Shown one piece after another: positions 1 to 5,498 of a DNA stretch of 5,583 nucleotides; position 1 is the stretch's first letter; each line of letters starts with the position of its first letter. The stretch is from Spirochaetota bacterium. Its GTDB lineage: Bacteria; Spirochaetota; UBA4802; UB4802. The notes beneath the pieces are model-generated. The model ran no database searches, was not told the origin of the DNA, and worked only from the letters and a program-made list of their open reading frames with translations. A program made the position numbers and the translations under genes. The stretch spans positions 1-5,583 of the forward strand of contig JAGYNX010000145.1 of assembly GCA_018399855.1 (NCBI GenBank), in the 5' to 3' direction.

Positions 1-2
1 AG

Positions 3-659
3 AAAAGTTTGCGTGATTTGCTTAAAAGCAAGATCGTGGTGAGCGGTCCCATCGAAAAGGATAAGAAGAAAAAAGTGCTCATGTTCATAGGGCCTACGGG
101 AGTAGGCAAGACAACAACCATGGCCAAGCTGGGAGCCATATACGCGTTGCGTGAAGGGGTAAAAGTTTCTTTTATAACCATAGATAATTACCGGATAGCA
201 GCAACTGAGCAGCTGAAAAAGTACGCGGAAATAATGAAAATCCCAATTCACGTGGTGATCGATCATAATTCTTTTAAAGAAGTGCTGGAAAACGAATCAG
301 CTGATATTATAATGGTAGATACTTCTGGGAGAAGTCACAGAAGCGAATTGAAGATTTCAGAGATCAAGTCGTTTGCTGATGCGTCAGGACACGAAATTCA
401 GAAAGTGCTTTGTGTGAGCGCCAATACCAAGAAGGTTGACCTGATGGATGTATTTCGTTCTTACGAAAAAATTAATATTGACAGTGTTATAATCACAAAA
501 GTTGATGAAACAACTTTCATTGGGAATGTAATAGATGTTGCCGATAAGTATAATAAGCCGATAGCATATTATACAAATGGGCAGGAAGTTCCAAATGATA
601 TATCTGTAGCCAACAGCGATTCCATTGTTGATATGGTTATTGGAAAAACTGCTTCATGA
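3..659 (+). CDS. flhF: Flagellar biosynthesis GTPase FlhF, C-terminal part (5' end outside window)
   Basis: SRP-family GTPase that helps set the site and number of flagella, acting at the membrane and pairing with FlhG. The frame is open to the left edge. About 218 codons are present, essentially the NG GTPase domain; the N-terminal B domain of a full-length FlhF lies upstream. Counting from the TTG at 9 as residue 1, the G1 P-loop GPTGVGKTTT is at 28-37, the family motif DNYRIAATEQLK at 59-70, G3 DTSGR at 104-108 and G4 TKVDE at 163-167. GQEVPNDI near 191-198 is the usual closing-loop region of this family. The TTG at 9 is only the first possible start codon in the window, not a credible start. 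G3 reads DTSGR where DTAGR is commoner; this is a mild substitution. The TGA is followed 13 bases later by flhG. The other SRP GTPases, Ffh and FtsY, are excluded by the FlhG neighbour and by the absence of an M domain. Confidence 0.95.
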   Translation, partial: KSLRDLLKSKIVVSGPIEKDKKKKVLMFIGPTGVGKTTTMAKLGAIYALREGVKVSFITIDNYRIAATEQLKKYAEIMKIPIHVVIDHNSFKEVLENESADIIMVDTSGRSHRSELKISEIKSFADASGHEIQKVLCVSANTKKVDLMDVFRSYEKINIDSVIITKVDETTFIGNVIDVADKYNKPIAYYTNGQEVPNDISVANSDSIVDMVIGKTAS

Positions 660-660
660 G

Positions 661-669
661 GGGAGGTGG
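661..669 (+). promoter_or_regulatory. Strong ribosome binding site deciding the TTG start of flhG
   Basis: The purine-rich GGGAGGTGG lies directly after the flhF stop codon and ends 3 bases before the TTG at 673; its GGAGG core ends 6 bases before it. It is a near-perfect Shine-Dalgarno match. It argues for initiation at 673 rather than at the in-frame TTG at 625, which lies inside flhF and has no comparable site. Confidence 0.8.
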
Positions 670-672
670 AAT

Positions 673-1542
673 TTGGATCAGGCAGCTAATCTCCGCAAAC
701 TGGTCATAGAGAACAGCAGCACGGGCAGTAAAACGAAAACGATTGCCATTACCAGCGGGAAGGGTGGTGTTGGCAAAACGAGTTTTGCGGTAAGTTTTTC
801 GATTGCGCTGTCACAGCGTGGAAAATCGGTAACCCTTCTTGATGCAGATCTTGGTCTTGCAAATATCAATGTTGTACTTGGGATAATACCCAAGTACAAC
901 CTGTATCACGTTATAAAAGGTAAAAAAAAGCTGAAAGATATTATTATTGATGTGCCGGAAGGCATAAAGATCATCGCGGGTGCTTCCGGCTTTCACCAGC
1001 TGGCAAATCTTGATATTAAACAGAGGGAAGAGTTCATTAAGGCACTTTCTGATCTGGGGTCAGATGATTTTATGGTGGTGGATACCGGTGCTGGCATTTC
1101 TCAGAATGTGCTGAGTTTTCTCGTAGCATCAGACGAGGTGATCGTTATTACAACCCCGGAGCCTACCGCTATTACAGACGCGTATGGTACAATAAAAGCC
1201 ATTGCGGCCAATGCGCCAGATAAAACTGTAAAACTCGTTGTCAACCGGGTGCAAAGCGTGTCCGAGGGAAAACGGGTCGCTCAGCGTGTTATCAATATTG
1301 CCGGGCAATTTCTGAACATTAAAGTAGAGAATCTTGGCTTTATATTTGAGGACATGTATGTGTCCAAGTCAATACGTAATCAAAAGCCATTTATTGCAAG
1401 TTATCCCAAGTGCAGGGCATCCAGCTGCGTGGATATTATTGCTGACAGGTTGACCCATTCCGAGACAGAGGATATGAAAGGAAGCGGAATGATGAATTTT
1501 TTCAAGCGACTTTTCAGACCCGAAGAAGAGGAAGGATTATAA
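673..1542 (+). CDS. flhG: FlhG (YlxH), MinD-like ATPase regulating flagellum number
   Basis: ParA/MinD-family ATPase that stimulates the FlhF GTPase and limits flagellum number or placement. I chose the TTG at 673 (289 residues) because of the strong ribosome binding site just before it, and because the protein then opens with DQAANLR (residues 2-8), the N-terminal DQAxxLR element known in FlhG to activate FlhF. The deviant Walker A KGGVGKT is at 30-36, DADLGLAN at about 57-64, DTGAG (Walker B region) at about 137-141 and the family signature TTPEPTAITDAYGTIKA at about 160-176. The C-terminus has a short amphipathic stretch, MMNFFKRLFR at about 273-282, followed by an acidic tail. It looks like the membrane-targeting helix of MinD and FlhG. 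The gene follows flhF by 13 bases and is surely co-transcribed with it. The coding sequence contains a perfect 12-bp inverted repeat at 871-900. MinD itself is unlikely given the DQAxxLR start and the neighbours. Confidence 0.95.
   Translation: MDQAANLRKLVIENSSTGSKTKTIAITSGKGGVGKTSFAVSFSIALSQRGKSVTLLDADLGLANINVVLGIIPKYNLYHVIKGKKKLKDIIIDVPEGIKIIAGASGFHQLANLDIKQREEFIKALSDLGSDDFMVVDTGAGISQNVLSFLVASDEVIVITTPEPTAITDAYGTIKAIAANAPDKTVKLVVNRVQSVSEGKRVAQRVINIAGQFLNIKVENLGFIFEDMYVSKSIRNQKPFIASYPKCRASSCVDIIADRLTHSETEDMKGSGMMNFFKRLFRPEEEEGL
871..900. repeat. Perfect 12-bp inverted repeat inside flhG
   Basis: The left arm at 871-882 (GTTGTACTTGGG) and the right arm at 889-900 (CCCAAGTACAAC) are exact reverse complements separated by ATAATA. 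The mRNA could form a 12-bp stem with a 6-base loop. It lies in codons for VVLGIIPKYN, a stretch that also reads normally for the FlhG family, so the symmetry is built into coding sequence and is not an insertion. No T-run follows the right arm, so it is not a standard intrinsic terminator. Function unknown. Confidence 0.85.
954..990. repeat. Second inverted repeat inside flhG
   Basis: GCCGGAAG at 954-961 and CTTCCGGC at 983-990 are exact reverse complements. The stem can extend by two pairs (963-964 with 981-982) across a single bulged G at 962. The remaining loop is 16 bases. It begins 54 bases after the larger palindrome. It is coding sequence and may be a chance product of codon choice. 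Confidence 0.5.
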
Positions 1543-1550
1543 GTATTTAT

Positions 1551-1559
1551 TGGTATAAT
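1551..1559 (+). promoter_or_regulatory. Possible extended -10 promoter element after flhG
   Basis: TGGTATAAT is an exact TGnTATAAT extended -10 motif for the housekeeping sigma factor, placed 9 bases after the flhG stop and about 120 bases before the next start codon. No good -35 hexamer is seen 16-18 bases upstream, where the sequence is the purine-rich end of flhG; extended -10 promoters can do without one. In AT-rich DNA such a match can occur by chance. If real, it would drive the membrane protein gene, fliA and fapA separately from flhF-flhG. Confidence 0.35.
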
Positions 1560-1612
1560 AACAGGAAAACGAGCTATATTTCATTATAAATGATGGAATT
1601 AGCCTGTATGAG

Positions 1613-1654
1613 GTAAATACTACTTGATTTATGATAACGATGTAGTATTCTTAC
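1613..1654. repeat. Imperfect inverted repeat in the flhG-membrane protein spacer
   Basis: AATACTAC at 1616-1623 pairs exactly with GTAGTATT at 1642-1649. Three further pairs (1613-1615 with 1652-1654) follow across a 2-base bulge at 1650-1651. The loop is 18 bases. The element ends 25 bases before the GTG at 1679. It lacks the GC-rich stem and T-run of an intrinsic terminator, so an operator or an mRNA leader structure is more likely, or chance. The rest of this 136-base spacer holds no gene I can support. Confidence 0.4.
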
Positions 1655-1678
1655 TAATAAACAGTCCTGGAAGACAAC

Positions 1679-2266
1679 GTGGTCATGATGATAGATTTTA
1701 AAAGAATTCCAGTTGAAGTTCGTTCGGCACTAATTATGGGGCTGACGGCGTTGCTGGTGACATTTATCGTTAGCCTTCTTGCAGGGAATAGCCCCGTATT
1801 GATAGTAGGCCGTACATTCACTATGACATTCATATTTGCGGTCATTGGCCTGGCGGCCATGATCATACTCAAGCAATTTGTTCCAGAGGTGTACAATATT
1901 TTTGCGGGAGGTATTAAAACAGACACGGTTCCGGAAGAACCTGAGGATGCCGTGCTTGATTCAGAAACTCCTGAGCAGAAGCCAAGTGATAGCACCTCTG
2001 AAAAATACGCAACAGGTGCAGAAGAGAGTTCTTTTACAGAAGGGGAGCAATCTACCGAGCCGGAAATGACACAAACGGAAAGTGATGTCTACGAGGAAGC
2101 CTTTACTCCCCTTGATAAAGATGATTATCCCAGGGCTGGAAGTGGCCAGGATACCAAATCCAGCCAGATGGGGAAACATATAATACTTGATGATAAGAAA
2201 GTGAAGTATGAACCAAAGGTAATGGCCGAGGCTATACGAACTATTATGGGTAGAGATAAGGAATAA
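1679..2266 (+). CDS. Uncharacterised membrane-anchored protein with acidic linker
   Basis: Not a named family to me; comparable small membrane proteins occur, as I recall, between flhG and the sigma factor in spirochaete flagellar loci. Of 195 residues, two hydrophobic segments at about 16-36 and 47-65 should span the inner membrane. A linker of about 95 residues follows, rich in E, D, S, T and P and probably disordered. A structured-looking C-terminal end runs from GKHIILDD (from about 165) to MAEAIRTIMGRDKE. The acidic linker and C-terminus are probably cytoplasmic, since both ends of a two-helix hairpin face the same side and the N-terminus carries K and R. The GTG at 1679 has GGAAG 5 bases before it; ATGs at 1685 and 1688 are alternatives with less favourable spacing. 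fliA follows after 17 bases, so the two are probably co-transcribed. A role in motility is inferred from position only. Confidence 0.85.
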   Translation: MVMMIDFKRIPVEVRSALIMGLTALLVTFIVSLLAGNSPVLIVGRTFTMTFIFAVIGLAAMIILKQFVPEVYNIFAGGIKTDTVPEEPEDAVLDSETPEQKPSDSTSEKYATGAEESSFTEGEQSTEPEMTQTESDVYEEAFTPLDKDDYPRAGSGQDTKSSQMGKHIILDDKKVKYEPKVMAEAIRTIMGRDKE

Positions 2267-2283
2267 TATAAAAAAGGTTTTAT

Positions 2284-3084
2284 ATGAACAACAAAAAGTT
2301 CGAGGCATTCGATAAGATCGACGAAGAAGAACTCTGGAAAAAATTCGTCAAAACCCAGGAACAGGATATCCGGGATTATTTTGTTATTAAATATGCTCCC
2401 CTGGTGAAGTATGTTGCGGGTAAAGTATCGATGGGTATGCCCCAGAATATCGAATTTGACGACCTGGTGTCATACGGTGTGTTTGGTCTTATTGATGCGA
2501 TAACTAAATTTGACCCCGACAGGGGCATCAAGTTCAAAACATATGCCATGACCCGTATCAGGGGTGCTATTTTTGATGAGTTACGGTCAATTGACTGGAT
2601 TCCCCGGTCAATACGCCAAAAGGCCAAGCAGATAGAACAGGTTATATCCGAGTTGGAGAATAAACTTGGAAGAACCGTTGAAGACGAAGAAATTGCCCGT
2701 GAACTGGGAGTTTCAAATGATGAATTTCAGTCACTGTTGAATAAGTTAAGCGGCACAGCGATATTGTCCCTTAATGATATATGGTACATGGGGGATGACA
2801 AAGACGAGCTTTCCATCATGGAAACACTTGAAGCTCCTGACAGCATGAATCCTGACGTTTTGATAGAAAAAGAAGAGATAAGGGATTATATTGTAGAAGC
2901 TATTAAGAAACTGCCTGATAAGGAAAAAAAGGTAATAGTTCTCTATTATTATGAAGATCTGACACTAAAAGAGATAGGGGAAGTACTTGAAGTGACCGAA
3001 AGCAGGGTATCACAGCTGCATACAAAGGCAATCATGAGACTTAGAGGACGTCTTGGAAGGATCAAATCAAATATTGTCGGTTAG
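2284..3084 (+). CDS. fliA: RNA polymerase sigma factor for flagellar operon (FliA/WhiG, sigma-28)
   Basis: Alternative sigma-70-family factor that directs RNA polymerase to late flagellar and chemotaxis promoters; the name WhiG is often used in spirochaetes. The 266 residues fit the family. Region 2 spans about 36-106, with PLVKYVAGKV and FDDLVSYGVFGLIDAI (core binding), then FDPDRGIKFKTYAMTRIRGAIFDELR (-10 recognition) and the FliA/WhiG-typical SIDWIPRSIRQK. Region 3 spans about 110-185, and region 4 about 203-256 with a helix-turn-helix at LTLKEIGEVLEVTESRVSQLH (-35 recognition). No region 1.1 is present, as expected for this group. The ATG at 2284 follows AAAAAGG with 6 bases spacing. The stop is 3 bases before fapA, implying co-transcription and probably translational coupling. 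The flagellar neighbours favour FliA/WhiG over the related sporulation and stress sigma factors. No anti-sigma FlgM gene is recognisable in the window. Confidence 0.95.
   Translation: MNNKKFEAFDKIDEEELWKKFVKTQEQDIRDYFVIKYAPLVKYVAGKVSMGMPQNIEFDDLVSYGVFGLIDAITKFDPDRGIKFKTYAMTRIRGAIFDELRSIDWIPRSIRQKAKQIEQVISELENKLGRTVEDEEIARELGVSNDEFQSLLNKLSGTAILSLNDIWYMGDDKDELSIMETLEAPDSMNPDVLIEKEEIRDYIVEAIKKLPDKEKKVIVLYYYEDLTLKEIGEVLEVTESRVSQLHTKAIMRLRGRLGRIKSNIVG
2590..2612. repeat. Inverted repeat inside fliA
   Basis: ATTGACTGG (2590-2598) can pair with CCGGTCAAT (2604-2612) as nine pairs including one G-U, around a 5-base loop. It falls in the conserved region 2/3 junction codons (IDWIPRSI), so protein constraint alone could create it. 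CGGTCAAT also occurs as a direct repeat at 2584 and 2605. Confidence 0.4.
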
Positions 3085-3087
3085 CAA

Positions 3088-5067
3088 ATGAAGAATTTAA
3101 AAGACCTGCTTACAACTCTTGACGATGAAGAATCCACAGAAGATGAAGTTGAGGTATATGCTGATTCAGTCCGACAGGCACTGGAACTTGCTGCCGATGA
3201 ACTACACCTTGATATATCCGAACTGGACTATGAAATAATTGAAAAAGGAACAAAGGGGCTGCTTGGAATGGGCAGGCAGCCTTACAAGGTATTAATTAAG
3301 CCTGCCAGGATTCAGTATGATGAAGATGATATCAGCGCAATTGAGCAAAAACTTGGGAAAATTTCTGATGTTGACCTGGAACTTCGAAATGCTGATAAGG
3401 ACAAACATGGCAAATCCTCCATACGTGTTACAAAAACAGGTGTCTGGCTAAAAGTTACCCCGCCAAAAGGTGATGGTAAAAAGGTGGATGTCAATGATGT
3501 AACCACTACACTTTATTCCATGCGACTAAACAGCGCGGACATGGCAAAAGTTGAAAAAGAAGTTAAGAAAGCTTCAGGTAAACCTGTCAAAATTGGTGAA
3601 TGGGTTCCTAATCCTGAATTCGACAGCACCATGTCGGTAGAAATTACTGAAGATGAGATGAAAGCGGTTGTTCATTTCAGCCCACCCCGCTTCGCGGGGC
3701 GACACATGGACATGGATGATATACTGGATTCGCTGAAAGCAAATGGGGTGGTAACCGGGATCAATGAAGAAAAGATTGCCGAGTACCTGGAGAACATGAA
3801 TTACAGTCAACCATTGATTGCGGCAGAAGGAGTTCGTCCACGGCATGGGCGAGACGCGTATATTGATTACAAGGTTCGTATTGACAAGTCTGATGTTACC
3901 TTCGAGGAAGATGAAAAGGGACAGGTGAACTTCAGGGATCTTGATCTTCTTGAGAACGTTGTTGTAGGCCAGGTGCTGGCAGTTAAGGTTCCTGCAGAAG
4001 AGGGTGTTCCCGGAAGAACGGTGACAAACCGGATTATCCCGGCAAGATCAGGTAAGGATACACAGATTAAACATGGTAAGGGAACTATCCTTTCAGAAGA
4101 TGGTACTGAACTTACCGCCGAGATAAATGGGCAGGTCGTTTATCAGAGTGGAAAAATTAGTGTTGAACCGGTATATTACGTAAAAGGTGATGTATCGCTT
4201 GAAACAGGAAATATTGTATTTCTTGGGTCAGTTGTTGTTTCTGGCAGCGTGATGGATAATTTTACGGTAAAGGCTGCCGGTAATATCGAGGTGAAGGGTT
4301 CGGTTCAGAAAGCTTTTCTTGAGGCCGAAGGGGATGTTATCATTCGCCAGGGAATAATGGGTCGTGAAGAAGCCAGAATCGAATCAACTGGTGGATCCAT
4401 ATATGCCAAGTTTATACAGACGGCAAACGTGATTGCCGAGAAAGATATAATTGTGGCAGAAGGTATTATGCATTCACACGCTGATGCTGGTGAAAGAATT
4501 CTTTGTCACGGCAGACGGGCCCGTATTGTTGGCGGGGTGCTACGGGCAGGTGAAGAGGTTAACGCCAGGTATATAGGTTCTGATTCCTTCACCAGAACGG
4601 AGATTCGCGTTGGCATGAATCCAAAGGTTTTGCAGCAACTTTCAGACCTTGAAGAGAATAAAACATCTGTAAGCAAAGAATATGAAAAAGTAAAAAAGGA
4701 TGTAACAACTCTTACTCATCAGAAAACAACAGCAGGTGGCAAGTTACCCAAGGACAGGGAAGAAATGCTTAATAAGCTTCTCGGGCAGAAACAGAAAATG
4801 GAGATGCGCCTCAATGAGCTGAATCTTGAATTGGAAGAACTGAAAGCTTATCTGGGAATGCTGGAACACAAGGGTAAAGTAAATGCGGAAAAGACAGCAT
4901 TTCCAGGAGTTGAGATTTACATAAAAGATAAAAGATTTAATGTTAAGGATCCATATAGTAATATCAAGTTTATGCTGGAAGCAGGTGAAATCCGATTATC
5001 AGAATACGAAGCTCCTGACATGGAAGATATGCAGCAACACATAAGAACGGTAAGACGAAGACGTTAA
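3088..5067 (+). CDS. fapA: Jag_N domain-containing FapA family (DUF342) flagellar assembly protein
   Basis: Large cytoplasmic protein of the FapA/DUF342 family, linked in some bacteria to flagellar assembly and polar organisation; its biochemical activity is not settled. Of 659 residues, about 20-73 form a Jag_N-like domain (VEVYADSVRQALELAADEL, then LDYEIIEKGTKGLLGMGRQP), as at the start of Jag/KhpB/EloR proteins. The FapA N-terminal region follows from about 108 to 310, ending near EEGVPGRTVTN. A repetitive glycine- and valine-rich stretch at about 360-510 (GDVSLETGNIVFLGSVVVSG and similar) suggests a right-handed beta-helix. A charged coiled coil lies at about 515-592, and a short tail ends in RTVRRRR. 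The ATG at 3088 has no clear ribosome binding site; the fliA stop is 3 bases upstream, suggesting translational coupling. KH and R3H domains of true Jag proteins are absent. The family is confident; the exact role is not. Confidence 0.92.
   Translation: MKNLKDLLTTLDDEESTEDEVEVYADSVRQALELAADELHLDISELDYEIIEKGTKGLLGMGRQPYKVLIKPARIQYDEDDISAIEQKLGKISDVDLELRNADKDKHGKSSIRVTKTGVWLKVTPPKGDGKKVDVNDVTTTLYSMRLNSADMAKVEKEVKKASGKPVKIGEWVPNPEFDSTMSVEITEDEMKAVVHFSPPRFAGRHMDMDDILDSLKANGVVTGINEEKIAEYLENMNYSQPLIAAEGVRPRHGRDAYIDYKVRIDKSDVTFEEDEKGQVNFRDLDLLENVVVGQVLAVKVPAEEGVPGRTVTNRIIPARSGKDTQIKHGKGTILSEDGTELTAEINGQVVYQSGKISVEPVYYVKGDVSLETGNIVFLGSVVVSGSVMDNFTVKAAGNIEVKGSVQKAFLEAEGDVIIRQGIMGREEARIESTGGSIYAKFIQTANVIAEKDIIVAEGIMHSHADAGERILCHGRRARIVGGVLRAGEEVNARYIGSDSFTRTEIRVGMNPKVLQQLSDLEENKTSVSKEYEKVKKDVTTLTHQKTTAGGKLPKDREEMLNKLLGQKQKMEMRLNELNLELEELKAYLGMLEHKGKVNAEKTAFPGVEIYIKDKRFNVKDPYSNIKFMLEAGEIRLSEYEAPDMEDMQQHIRTVRRRR
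3685..3699. repeat. GC-rich hairpin inside fapA
   Basis: CCCCGC at 3685-3690 and GCGGGG at 3694-3699 are exact reverse complements around TTC, a compact all-GC stem in otherwise AT-rich coding sequence. The codons read PRFAG within a PP..AGR stretch that still fits the FapA family, so there is no sign of an inserted element. No T-run follows. Confidence 0.55.
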
Positions 5068-5088
5068 ATAAAGTGACATGGTGATGCT

Positions 5089-5415
5089 ATGTCTGTAAAA
5101 CCCATTGACCTGCAAGTACATATAGCGCAAATAACTGAAGTTGCCCGTGGAGAGCAGGCACGTCAGTCCGCGTTATTGGAGCAACAGCATGTTCTTGAAA
5201 ACGAAGCAAAAGATAAAACAAATCTACAAAAGGAACGTGTTGAAGAGAACAAGAGGTCTGGAAACGAACCGATAAAAGATAATGAAAAAGAATCAGGAAA
5301 AGGACAGAAGGGCTGGCAAAAACGAAAAAAAAGTGATACAGCCAGCCGTGACAGTGATACTCAAAAAGCACATGAAGATGATACCATTGGCAGGATTATA
5401 GACATCCGTAAATAA
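5089..5415 (+). CDS. Small charged protein of unknown function downstream of fapA
   Basis: I cannot assign a named family, although short proteins opening with PIDLQ occur, as I recall, in spirochaete motility loci. The 108 residues have no signal peptide and no membrane segment. The N-terminal part (SVKPIDLQVHIAQ, then EVARGEQARQSALLEQQHVL) looks helical, possibly coiled coil. The middle, about 45-95, is dominated by K, E, D, N, Q and S and is probably disordered. The protein ends in a compact TIGRIIDIRK that looks conserved-like. The ATG at 5089 has GGTGA at 5080-5084, 4 bases before it, and the gene starts 21 bases after fapA, so it is likely in the same operon. An A8 run at 5325-5332 is a possible slippage site. 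Low-complexity composition makes distant homology hard to judge. A flagellar role is inferred only from location. Confidence 0.85.
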   Translation: MSVKPIDLQVHIAQITEVARGEQARQSALLEQQHVLENEAKDKTNLQKERVEENKRSGNEPIKDNEKESGKGQKGWQKRKKSDTASRDSDTQKAHEDDTIGRIIDIRK

Positions 5416-5498
5416 ATGTATCACCATAATTATTGATTTTACCGGGCTGATTGGTTTATGAATAAGAAGGTATAAAAAGTGGAGGAACTTGACATACT

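Noticed and set aside
540..565. GCCGATAA and GCCGATAG, matching the -10 of sigma-28 promoters, in the 3' part of flhF
   Set aside because: No TAAA-type -35 lies at the required 15-base spacing for either, and both are explained by codons of the FlhF protein (ADKYNKPIA).
625..672. Longer flhG starting at the TTG at 625
   Set aside because: It overlaps flhF, has no good ribosome binding site, and adds residues unlike FlhG; the start at 673 gives the family's DQAxxLR opening.
1590..1616. Eight-codon reading frame (MMELACMR) just before the spacer inverted repeat, like an attenuator leader
   Set aside because: No ribosome binding site before the ATG, no run of regulatory codons, and the following repeat is not a terminator.
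1630..1637. TATGATAA with TAAA at 1614-1617 as a sigma-28 promoter before the membrane protein gene
   Set aside because: The spacer is 12 bases rather than 15 and the CC of the GCCGATAA core is missing.
1961..2308. Minus-strand open frames, the longest about 115 codons (also at 1654-1995, 3574-3846 and 5087-5371)
   Set aside because: They lie antisense to well-supported genes, have no recognisable domains and have compositions expected of shadow frames.
4515..4524. 10-base palindrome ACGGGCCCGT in fapA
   Set aside because: It has no loop and is isolated; palindromes of this length are expected by chance or as ordinary restriction-type sites.
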